From the NCBI GenBank assembly GCA_027604685.1, contig JADHYX010000186.1:8522-41751 (forward strand): DNA of 33,230 nt, in the 5' to 3' direction. Made by a program: the position numbers and the translations under genes. Every line of letters starts with the position of its first letter. Positions within the stretch are counted from its first letter, which is position 1. This DNA comes from Lobulomyces angularis. Its lineage: Eukaryota; Chytridiomycota; Chytridiomycetes; Lobulomycetales; Lobulomycetaceae. A model generated the notes under the pieces. It saw only the letters and a program-made list of their open reading frames with translations. It had not been told where the DNA came from and made no database searches. Of the stretch, positions 12,664 through 22,491 are shown one piece after another.

Positions 12664-13322
12664 ATGAACCTTGTTATAAAAAGTAATAGAATTTTAAATA
12701 TTTTTAGAATAACTCCAAAGAATGTCAAACTTTCAACAAAATCTTCTACACCAGCAACAGAATTGAAAAGTGAGTTAACTCTAGATGAAGTTCTAAGTCA
12801 GTCTCCAAATAGAGTTGAACCTTGGTCAAAATCTCAAAGGCCGAGGAAATCAGCACTTTCTGGACCTAGATTTGAGCAAATTGATTTAGCAGCTCAAGTA
12901 TAACTTTCAACTTCATTTTTTTTCCGCATATCGCTTACTTTATTCTAATTAAATGTGAGTTTATTATTTACCTTTCTTCATTATTAGCCCAAACCATTAG
13001 CTGCTATAGAGTTGATTAACGCTGAACCTATTAAGATTGTTCATGAACGGGTTGTTGCTTGTGATGGAGGTATCGAGAAATTTCCTTCAAACCATTTTAT
13101 AGAAATTTTTATTAATTACTAGGGGGAGGTGCATTAGGTCATCCTAAAGTCTATATTAATCTTGTAAGTGATCATGAAAGAATAAAATTTTGTATTGAAT
13201 TTAATTTTTAGGACAAATTAGAACCCAGAGCATGTGGTACATTTAACAGCTATGGACAATTAACTATTTAATTATATTTAGGTTATTGCGGAAACAAATT
13301 TAAATTGGAACATCACCATTGA
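12664..13322 (+). CDS. NDUFS6: NADH:ubiquinone oxidoreductase Fe-S protein 6 (complex I zinc subunit)
   Basis: Five exons, 12664..12897, 12988..13069, 13123..13163, 13212..13236 and 13282..13322, give 140 aa. The N-terminus is basic and hydroxylated (NLVIKSNRILNIFRITPKN), consistent with a mitochondrial presequence. The mature part holds SGPRFEQ, P-I-K-I-V-H-ER and the family's zinc-binding module: a Cys in VVACDGG, a His in LGHPKVYINLD, and the C-x2-C pair ACGYCG, ending FKLEHHH. NDUFS6 (13-kDa subunit) sits at the peripheral arm of complex I and is needed for late assembly. Its presence argues for a respiring mitochondrion and against an anaerobic rumen fungus or a microsporidian. Every intron interrupts the conserved module and splices cleanly. 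One exon is 25 nt. The gene converges on ENY2. Confidence 0.95.
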
Positions 13323-13566
13323 TACTCATATAACTACTGTAAAAAAAATTTAGAAAATTAGGGAACAAGGAAATTTCTTTTTTTAAGCATTTTTTTTTTT
13401 TTTTTTGAATAAAACTGTAATTTATGTTCGAAAATCGAAATATTATAGTAAAAATTTTCATACAAAGTTTATATTAATAAATTAAATGCACACGAAGATT
13501 GCTAAGGTAGAACAATTAAAAGTTTGCAAAATTAAAATGTAATTGCCAAATGCAACGTGCAATTAG

Positions 13567-14092
13567 TTATTCATTTTCAGACAGGAACTTTCGGATTGCA
13601 GTTAAAAGTTCACTTTTCACACTTTCTGGTACCATGGCTACCAACAAAAAAGAAAGATCATTAATTTTTTATTGAAAAGGACCTATGCTACCTCTGCCTT
13701 TAGGGGTGATTTCATTTATCAAATCTTCCACTGAAACTTGATCCATTCCTTTACCTTTGACAACATCTAAAACCAAAAAAAAATTTAAAATTTAATAACA
13801 CAAATTGGCATACCTTTACAGTGAGCTTTAAGATCATCTCTCCAGCCACATTGTGTTAGCCTCTGTCGCAAAAGTTGCTTCAATCTTAATAAATTTAAAA
13901 ATAATTTTGTAATCTTTAAAATTATCATGTGAGACAAAAAAAAAAATTACCTTTCCTTTTCTCCACTTTTAACTAATTTTTGGTCAATAATATTTCTTAA
14001 CTGTCTCTTATCTTGAAATTGTCTGTTGAAATTAGAAAATATTTTTTTAGTTTTCATAAGACTTATATTAATGTTGTAACTCACACCGACAT
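13567..14092 (-). CDS. ENY2: ENY2/Sus1 transcription and mRNA export factor
   Basis: Five exons, complement(13567..13637, 13692..13766, 13814..13884, 13951..14022, 14085..14092), give 98 aa, the normal family length. The whole protein follows the ENY2/Sus1 pattern: a helix with [20 protein letters not shown], then [13 protein letters not shown], then the [19 protein letters not shown] block and a final helix [19 protein letters not shown]2/Sus1 is a small all-helical protein shared by the SAGA deubiquitinase module and the TREX-2 complex. It couples transcription to export at nuclear pores. The first coding exon is only 8 nt (M-S and two bases), with a strong GTGAGT donor. It is supported by lack of another in-frame ATG and by the good donor. 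The gene is convergent with NDUFS6 and divergent from the acidic secreted protein gene. All internal junctions lie in conserved sequence. Confidence 0.93.
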
Positions 14093-14767
14093 TGATTTTT
14101 GTTATAAAAATTAAATAATGCGGAGATTCGCTTTTTTTTAATGGAAGAAAGATATATGTTTTTTTTCAAATATTTTTATTTTATTTTTTTTTTCACCATA
14201 AAAAATTTTTAATAACCGCCCAATTTTTATGGTAAGATCTAAAAAGGATATATGAAAAAAATTGTTAGCTTAATCTCTCTTAATATAATAATTTTTTGCT
14301 AATTTTAAATCAACATAGGAACAACTTTGCAATAAACTGAATATTTATATTATTTTTATATAAGCAAACACAGAATGTTAATTTAATCTTACTGTAAAAA
14401 TTTTGTTTAAATTTTGTACTAGTCAATTCTAGTTAAAATGATGAAAATAAAAGAAATTTTAAAATTATTTCTATAGGTGTTAAATTTTTGTTCCAAGAAC
14501 GTATAAATTTTATAGAAAAAACTTTAATTGGTGCAAATAAGAGCGAGACTGAGTTAAAAAAACGAAATTCGTAGTAAGCTACACAATTTCTACGCGTTTA
14601 AGAAGGTTCTAGAAGAAAATTTCGTCTTTAATGTCGTTTCTTCACTCCGTTATTATTTTCATCATTGAAATTATTTCACTATTTAAGAAATAAAAAAATG
14701 ACCTTTAAAAAATTTTTATTCCAAAACTAGCGTAGCTTACAAACACCTTAATATTTCTATTTGAACA
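14093..14767. promoter_or_regulatory. divergent intergenic region (ENY2 / acidic protein)
   Basis: About 0.67 kb between head-to-head genes. The ENY2 side is T/A-rich. From about 14535 to 14760 the composition is more mixed, with inverted GTAAGCTAC (14574-14582) and GTAGCTTAC (14732-14740). I see no exon and no tRNA-like fold. Confidence 0.45.
14574..14740. repeat. 9-bp inverted repeat pair upstream of the acidic secreted protein gene
   Basis: GTAAGCTAC at 14574-14582 is the exact reverse complement of GTAGCTTAC at 14732-14740, about 150 nt apart. The second arm lies about 28 nt before the start codon at 14768. It may be a pair of binding sites or chance. Confidence 0.35.
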
Positions 14768-15428
14768 ATGAAGCTTCTATACATTGGAGCTGGTCTTTAT
14801 AGCCTCTCAGGTAATTTTTAATAATGTTTAACATCATGCTGATATCTTCTTAGTAACCTGTGCCCCCATCAACAATCAATTAAACGACATCCCTAAGTAC
14901 AGACCTAATGTCTATTTGCAATCCTTAAATCACCTAAATTTTAACAACCTAATTGATGAAACTAGCGATAACTACCAATCGCGGTGGGCAAGTTCACTCA
15001 GTACAGATTCTTCAAGTAATAACTTCAATCAACAAAACAAACCAGACATTGAAAAGGAAGAGTTAGATGAAAATCGTAAGTATTAAACATACTTCTACAT
15101 ATTAATTTTCATTATAGCAGAAGAAATAGAAGTTGATTACTCACTAAAAGATAACCTACTCTCTAAACCAGAGGAGCAGACAACAAATACCACAGAAAAT
15201 GACGAAGATTATGTAGATCTGTTTAATTCAATGCCGATGCTAATCTTGAATGATTCAGACGAAGATTTAGTGGATATTAATGTTATCAATGATAATAATT
15301 CAATAAGTGAGGACGAGAATTCATCAGATGAATCTAAAGAAATTTTTGATGAGTGGAATAGCGAAGATATTGAGAATAAAGAGGGAGAAAAAATAGAAGA
15401 TCCCAATTTTTATAGTTTTGTAAATTAA
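14768..15428 (+). CDS. short acidic secreted protein of unknown function
   Basis: Three exons, 14768..14810, 14854..15075 and 15118..15428, give 191 aa. I do not recognise the family. The N-terminus MKLLYIGAGLYSLSVTCAP reads as a signal peptide with cleavage near residue 18. The mature chain has no further hydrophobic segment, so it is probably exported or lumenal. The first half is rich in Asn, Gln and Ser; the second half is dominated by Asp and Glu (for example DSDEDLVDINVINDNNSIS). There is one N-x-T/S sequon (NTTEN) plus others in the Asn-rich part. The only Cys follows the signal region. All three exons and both GT-AG introns share phase, so the gene is probably real. A cell-wall, calcium-binding or secreted effector-type role is possible, but nothing in the sequence proves one. 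AATAAA occurs at 15447-15452, just downstream. Confidence 0.7.
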
Positions 15429-15549
15429 AAAGATGATATATATAACAATAAAACAAATTTTTATTATTCCCATAAATTTTTTTTTTCATAAAAATTTTTT
15501 TTTTTTGAAATCATAAAAAAAAAAATACCTTTAAAAAGTACATTAGAAA

Positions 15550-16821
15550 ATGATATCAGATACCTTGTATAAATCATCTCGTCTCTCTAATTTTTCAAAA
15601 GCAAAACCTATAGATTTGGTGAATAATAAAAATGTTGCCTCAACTTTAGCTTGGAATGCAAATGGTACCTATTTAGCAACTGGATCTTTACAAACCATTA
15701 GATTATTTTCTTGTGGAAAAACTTCCTTCACACAATCACCTCAAGAAATTACTGTCCACACAAATAAAGTTCAAGCTGTTTGTTGGCATACCACAAATCC
15801 TGACAGATTATCTTCAGGTTCAAAAGATAAAACTGTTAAATTATTTGACTTAAAAATAAGTTTTAGAAACCACACCAATGATATAAACATGGGTGGGGAA
15901 GTAATAAACTTAAAATGGCATCCAACAAGAAGTGAAATTGTTGCTTGCGGATTAGTTAAGGAAAAAGAAGATTATATTAGTTTTTTAGATTTAAGAGGGG
16001 GTACCACTAGTAACTCTGAGGAACATAATAATTTTACTTATAAAAAGTTGGCTGCAGATAGCGACGAAGTAGCTTAATTTAATAAAAACCTCTAAAACAT
16101 AATTTTTAGATGTTCAATGAATTTGGTTGGGAGTATTCTGGGGAGCTTTTTTTCTTGTCAACAAACAAAGGGAAGATTAAAATATTTCAAAATGAAGTTG
16201 ACCAGGTTTATTCAATTGATGCTCATAATTCTAGTATTTACTGTATTGACTTTGACCCTAAAGGCCGGTATATATTTAAAAGGTTATATTTTGGACTTAA
16301 TTGATGTTAGATTTTTTGCTACTGGTGGTATTGAGGCGATTGCAGGGTTATGGGAATTTGAAGATCTCTCTTGCATAAAAACTTTTGGAGATGTGGAGGA
16401 TGAAAGTATTATATTTTTCACGGTATGTTCTTATTTTTTATTTTTTTTTTTTAGTCAGAGGACTTTCCTTTTCACATGACGGAGACTTACTGGCTATTGG
16501 GACTTCCAAAGGAACCAGGGATAGAGAAAGTTCATTGTCAATTGCAAGTTACTTTTCAGCATAAAATTTCTGACGCTTCTTTTTTAGTGTTCAGTAGAAA
16601 CAGGCGAAACTGTGTTTAAAGTGAAGAGTCCCAATGGCATTAGTTCCTTAGCGTTTCATCCCTCCCGGCTTTTATTGGCAGTGGCTCGGGACAAGCATGA
16701 TTGTCCTGAGATCAAAGCGGAATTGAAAGGATATGAGATTTGTAAAGTATGCAAAGGCATGAATCCTAGAGATTATGAGAAGAAAGAACCCACAGTAAAG
16801 CTTTACGGAATGGTTAGTTAA
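15550..16821 (+). CDS. THOC3: TEX1/THOC3 WD40 subunit of the THO/TREX complex
   Basis: Five exons, 15550..16068, 16110..16267, 16311..16405, 16455..16543 and 16588..16821, give 364 aa. WD40 repeats run throughout: ASTLAWNANGTYLATGS, AVCWHTTNPDRLSSGSKD with KTVKLFDLK, NLKWHPTRSEIVACG, FGWEYSGELFFLST, IYCIDFDPKGRFFATGG with AGLWEFEDLSCIKTF, IRGLSFSHDGDLLAIG, and SLAFHPSRLLLAVARD ending VKLYG. The order and linkers match THOC3/TEX1. The protein is part of THO, which binds nascent mRNPs and promotes export. Near the end is an insertion (about residues 325-350) with a C-x2-C (CKVCKG) that I do not know from the human protein. The last intron is best read as GC-AG (GCAAGT donor at 16544). A GT-AG alternative (16548..16594) also keeps the frame and loses one residue. 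Confidence 0.9.
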
Positions 16822-17232
16822 GTGAGGATATTAAAAACGATAAATATTTTAGTCTATTTATTTTAATATATTTGAGTTTTTCAATTAAGAAGTTTCTAAG
16901 TGCCATTTTTGCTGGTTACACAATAAAAAAAAAAAAATTCAAATTACACTCGTACGTACAAGAATTTTTGATTTTTAATTCAAATTACCTTCTTTACCTA
17001 CAAATTTCATTGATAACTTATTTTTATTTTGTTATTGATAAATCTAATACCTTTGTTCACTCCTGCACCTATAAAAATATTAATATCCTAATTGATTTTT
17101 TTTCTAGACCAACATACATTTACCACACACAATTATTTTATTCATTTTTATATCTTTTTGTCAAACAAAAAATATAACATTTACTAATCTCTATTCGCAT
17201 CCAATTAAAAACAAATAAATATTTAACTAATT
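16822..17232. other. intergenic, no gene seen
   Basis: T/A-rich spacer between TEX1 and the KH protein gene. A long open frame at 16872-17177 lacks an ATG near its start and encodes only Phe/Leu/Ile/Tyr/Lys-rich sequence of the kind A/T-rich DNA gives by chance. Confidence 0.5.
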
Positions 17233-19250
17233 ATGACTTCTACTACAACCAATATAATAAAAGAAAACGTTGAAATTTCTACTGCAATAAAAAGCGATAA
17301 CGTTCCAAATTCAACTAGCACAAATTTATTAAAGCGGAAGGTACTCTCTATTGATGATGAAGAAAAAAATGAAAACGAACACAACGATATCCTAAACTTA
17401 GACTTTGGTCTTTCGAGCGATCAGGTTGAGGAAAATAGCATCAGTGATGCAGTAAAAAAAGCGAAGATTACAGAAAATTTAGATGAAGAAAAGTAAGTTT
17501 TTTTTTCAAATTATCACAATTTCTGAATTTTATTAGCACTTTCATTCCTTTCGAAGAAGATTTCTCAGAGGAAGTTGAGTGTAAATCTGCTACTGTAACA
17601 GAAAGCATAGAAACTTGTAATTTACCAGTTACTCCACTTTTACCAATAGAAGATGTTAAAAAATCTAATGAACTTGAAACATCTCTGAATGATGAAAATG
17701 TAATTAACAATTCTATAGATGAGGTACTACCCGAAGCGGAAGCGTTATCAGCTACAGAAGGCGCTGCTGTGACGGAGGATAGTACTGCATTGGATGATTC
17801 AGAGGGGGAAATAACAAATAAAATTACACCTTCTATTCCTGCCTTTTCACCGTTAACAGATTTAACTCCAGCGAATCCAAATGACTCCAAAGTTCTATCT
17901 GTGAGGGCATTAATTTCATCAAAGGATGCTGGCATTGTTATTGGAAAACAAGGAAAGAATGTTGTTGAAATTAGAGAAACTAGTGATGCAGCAATAGTAG
18001 TTTCAGGCCAAGCTCCTCCGGTATAATGAACATTTGCGTTGTTGTTAATATATTTTTAGAATGCTGAAAGAATCTTGACTGTAACTGGAACTGTAATGGC
18101 AGTTTCTCATGCTTTTTCATTAATTGGACAAAAAATGATCGATAATGTTAATTATAAATTAAGTATTATTAATCTAACATGAATGATGAATTAACAGAAT
18201 GATTTAGATGATTCGGAGAAGAAGAGGAAGTTCGACGGTACTGCTAATGGAGATAATGTTGTTCAAAAAGAAGACAAAATTGCTTTAAGATTACTAGTTC
18301 CACATGCTCGAGTTGGAGCAATTATTGGAAAAAGCGGGGCAACAATTAGAGATATTCAAGATAAATCTAGTTGTTTTATTAATGTTTCCGAGGACATGTT
18401 GCCAGGTAGCACTGAAAGAGCAGTCACAATTAATGGCCCTGTAGATGGAATTAGGTATTCTACTCGGGTGGTTGCTCAAATTTTAGTAAGACACTAGTAT
18501 TTTATGGAGCTTTTAACTCTTTTGTTCTAAAATCAGCTTGATAATGCAGGCCGCAGCACATCCTCGGTAATTTTATATAAACCGCCTTCTGCTATAAATC
18601 AGGTGAAGCCAAGACCCCTGCCTAATTATACTCCTCAATATTATCAAGCCAGGCCAATCTTACCCGTCCAACCGCAATATTCGTATCAGCAACCTCAACA
18701 ACCCATCAATTCACACCCGCAACAGCAAATGGTATATTCTGGTCATCAGCAATACACTTATTCCCAACCTGCGTATAGACCGTATTTCCCTCCTAGTGTA
18801 CAGCATAGATCAGCAACTACATATTCTTCACCTTATACTACTCAATATCAGCAGCCAGCGCAAACTACTGCAAGCTCATTTGCTCATACACAATCGCAGT
18901 ATCAGAACGCACCGCAATCTAATCGCAATCCACAAAGCAATTCTCAACATCACCTACTGCGTCCTCAACATCACAGTGCGCCAGTACCGAATTCTGCAAC
19001 TTCTGCAAATGCAACCCCACCACAGCATCAAATTGTTGTTTCAAAAGTTTTGGCTGGTGCCATTATTGGGAAAGGAGGAATTAGAATTAATGAAATTAGA
19101 AATTTATCTGGTTGTACTATTAAGATTGAAGACGCTGCAAATCCCAATGATAGATTGATTACAGTTCATGGTGCTCCTGAAGGTGTTCAAATGGCAATGT
19201 TTATGTTTCAGCAACGAATTGAAAGTGAAAGGGCGAAGGGAATGCATTAA
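17233..19250 (+). CDS. triple KH-domain RNA-binding protein (PCBP/hnRNP K-like)
   Basis: Five exons, 17233..17492, 17537..18020, 18060..18146, 18198..18485 and 18537..19250, give 610 aa. The first 200 residues are acidic and disordered, with a basic LLKRKV patch that could be nuclear targeting. KH1 (about 205-275) has VIGKQGKNVVEIRE. KH2 (about 298-380) has IIGKSGATIRDIQD, preceded by a KKRKF basic cluster. KH3 (about 535-605) has IIGKGGIRINEIR. All three carry the G-K/G-x-G loop that grips single-stranded nucleic acid. KH2 and KH3 are separated by about 150 residues rich in Gln, Pro, Tyr and Ser. The arrangement of two close KH domains, a low-complexity spacer and a C-terminal KH matches poly(C)-binding/hnRNP K proteins and fungal Hek2/Pbp2-type proteins. 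A role in mRNA localisation, stability or translation is likely; the exact orthologue is not certain. Confidence 0.9.
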
Positions 19251-19778
19251 TTTAAGTTGTAATATCCATTATCCATATAGTTTTATAAATTTTTTTTTAA
19301 TTGAATTCTTATTTTTTTGTCAAATTTAACTTGTAGAAAATATTATGGATATGGTGAAATATAATTATAATAATTTAATTTCAATTTCTTAAATATTTGA
19401 TTATATTTACTAAAGTTGTAACGAACAGTGACAAGAGAATTGAACCTGCGTTAAATTTTGCAGAAATTTAGAAGTAGATTTTCACTAAAGTAAATTATTG
19501 TTTACAAACAAAATCTCAACTACCAATAATTTTAAACAAAGTTTAAAACATATACAATTATGAGTAGCGTGTGTTTAATTTATTTTGTTTTATTAATTCA
19601 AAAATAAATTTAAATTTTTTTTTCATATTTTTTGGTGTCAATATTTTAAAGGTAACTAAATAAAAGACTAACTGTGATTCTTATTTTTTTTTTAATTTTA
19701 ATACTTAAGTAATAGAAATAATTTTTTAGCGTTGCATTTGTCTTCATCAAAAAAGAATATTAAATATAGTTCTGTTTG
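19251..19778. other. intergenic, no gene seen
   Basis: A/T-rich spacer of about 0.5 kb between the KH protein gene and the MYND-SET gene. It holds long T-runs near 19615 and 19685. I see no exon, tRNA or repeat unit. Confidence 0.5.
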
Positions 19779-22257
19779 ATGTCTAATTTTGTGAAAGAGG
19801 ACAAACCGGCAACTGCTGTTGAGAATGATTTGGTGCCTAAAAATGAAAAATTTGGTCTAAATGTAACGGAAGAAAAAGGCAGATGTTTAGTTTCAAAACA
19901 AGATTTTGATACTATAGGTACAAGTATATTAAGCACTAAGGTATGTTCTTTGTGAATTTTTCCTTTAAGTCTTAAATTTCCAACCAAAAAATTCAAAATT
20001 TAATAACTATTCATACCACAGGCTTATGCATTTAGGTTTTTTATTTTCTTTGTTGATTTATTTTCATATTAATAATTTTTTTAACCATTTATATAGTATC
20101 TTTGATAAATATAAGAAAAGATACTGTGGGGTTTGCCTAAAGAAAAGTGAATTACCTCAATTTACTTTACATTGTAATCTCTGTGATTCAATATATGTGT
20201 GCTCAGCAAATTGTTTAAATGAGTTGATTGCTAATGGGCATCATTTAATCTGTAAATATAAAATTAATCACATTTTACATGTTGATTTTCTTTAATATTA
20301 TTTTTCAATACATTGCACAAAATTTTTTTTTTTATAACCGTATATTTTTTCTTTTTGCAGGTCGTTCTCTTAGAAGAATTGCAACCTTTAAACATTCTAT
20401 TCATGAAAAAGGCGTTATCAAAATTTTACTCTTTTTATTGAAGCAAAGGTTATTTGAAAAGGAAGTTTTTAAGTTGCCATCATTTGATGGCTTTCAAGCG
20501 GATGGTATCTAATATTGAAACTTTTCTTTCAAAAAAAAAAATTTTTTTTTTATGCTTTTAATTTTCGTCAAAAATATACATTTCAAAATTTTATTTTGCC
20601 TTTAAAATTAGAAAATGTTTATACTGGATTGAAGGAAATAAGAAAGTTTTTAAATGATAAAGAAAATAAATTTTCCAAAAATACACTAAATGGCCCTAAT
20701 TTGCAACCAAATGGAAATGTTTCATCTGCAATAAAATTAAAGAAAGAAGGCGGTGAAGACATAGATCTTACTCTCTTAGTAAAGGTATCAAATTGGCGAA
20801 GACAATTTTGTTATGTATCTATTTCATAATTTAGTCTCCTGAAAAAACCAATACTTTAAAAAAAGAGGAGAATATCGTTTTTAATTCGAACTGGGAACAA
20901 ATGGAAGAATTGCAGTCTCATTATAAGAATTGGTTGGAAGACGACAAAAAGGAGTGGAAAAAAGCCAACAGTTTTGTTTTTAAAATTATAGAAGAAAGTC
21001 AAGTTTTGGAAGACAAAAAAGGTTTAGTGAAAAATTTCACATTAATTAGGGAAAATTGAATTTAAAGAACTTTTTTTGTTTCTTAATAGAATTACTGAGA
21101 ATTTTGTCCGACATTGAAATTCAGTCTAAAAAAAACGCTAACACAAACAAACCTTCCACTTCTAACACTGCTACATTTGACTTGATGGAGTTTGTTTTTG
21201 ATTTAATAAGCAAGATTGAATCTAACTGTTTTGGACTATGGAATGAAAAAGGGATTTGTTTTGGTAGGGCGATATTTCCATTGGCATCATACTTTAATGT
21301 AACTTAGATATTAGCAAAAAAAACCTTTTTGAATTTATTTTTATTTAGCATTCTTGTAAACCCAACTGTGAGTGCATACACGATGGCTTACACATTACGG
21401 TGAAAAGCATAAGGAAAATTAAAAAAGGTAACATTACTCTAGACATTCATAGTAAAACCTTTGTATTGCAAGGTGAAGACTTAACTATATCATACATTGA
21501 CGTAAACTTACCTGTGCAAGCTAGGAGACAGAAATTAAAACAAGAATATTTTTTTATTTGTAACTGTGATAGGTGTGTAAGAGAAAGCGCTAATACAAAA
21601 TCCAAACAGAAAATTCAATACCAGCAGCAAAAGCAACAATCTCCCAATCTGTCCAGTAAGCAAAAACGAAATTCAAAGTCGAGAATCGCGGGAACTTTGA
21701 TTGAAGCTGGAGATAATAGTTCTTTAAATTTCATTCAACAGCTTGAAGACCAAATACAGATTAATATTGGTGAGCAAAGTGTCCAACTTAATTTGAATGA
21801 AAGTATGCGAAATGGAAATAACAGAAATTACAATCAAAGTGGTTATCTATATCAGAAGGAAATGATTAATCAACAACAGGAATTTTTATTGCAGGACGGA
21901 TTTCAAAATTTTAATATAGATAATCATCAATCTCAACACTCAAAACAGCATAGTAACTATATTCATCCGGGAAGTCATTTTTATTCACCACCATTACAAC
22001 CTAACCCACAGCAACAGCAACAGCAACAGCAACAACATCCCCAGCAATTTTATAGCCAGGCTGGAAGTAGTTCTGCACAAATTATCGACCAAAATCAACC
22101 GTATTTTTGGTTATCTCCACCAGGTATGGTAGCAAATAATAATGGCTTACAAACCAAAAATCTGAATAATAACGGTATTGGTGTTGGTTACTATAATAAT
22201 ATACAGCCAAATAATAATTTTATATATCAACAAAATCCACCACCAAGATTTTTTTAG
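19779..22257 (+). CDS. MYND-SET (SMYD-type) protein with a Q/N-rich tail
   Basis: Eight exons, 19779..19940, 20022..20035, 20097..20251, 20361..20504, 20612..20784, 20835..21021, 21090..21298 and 21349..22257, give 650 aa. The SET domain is split around a MYND-like zinc finger, as in SMYD proteins. The finger (about 66-110) has CGVC, CNLC, VCSANC and HHLIC. A helical insert follows, then the catalytic SET core with IFPLASYFN joined to HSCKPNCE, the NHSC motif that binds S-adenosylmethionine. Next come ITVKSIRKIKKGNITL with DLTISYID, and the post-SET cysteines FFICNCDRC. It probably methylates lysines on histone or other proteins. After residue ~435 the chain becomes an Asn/Gln-rich tail of about 215 residues with a polyglutamine run near 22010-22040. 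That tail is not part of the SMYD family. The second exon is only 14 nt but is needed to reach the MYND finger in frame. The junction across NHSC makes the SET call secure. Confidence 0.88.
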
Positions 22258-22491
22258 TAAGTTACAAGAAAATCAAACAAATTGTTGTGTTGATAAGTAA
22301 TGTGGTGGTAGTTTTCCGTAATTTAATAAAAAATTTTTGGTTTTTTTATATGTAGATTTTTAATTAATAACTAAATTAAAATTGTATTATAGGTGATTTT
22401 ATGAAATAAAAATTATTTACAAATTTGAATTTCTGATTACTATACTAATATATAGCAAATTATTTTGGCTATTTTACATTTTATTTTGCAA

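Noticed and set aside
16872..17177. 101-codon frame between TEX1 and the KH gene
   Set aside because: It lacks an ATG near its start and encodes Phe/Tyr/Ile-rich sequence typical of random A/T-rich DNA.
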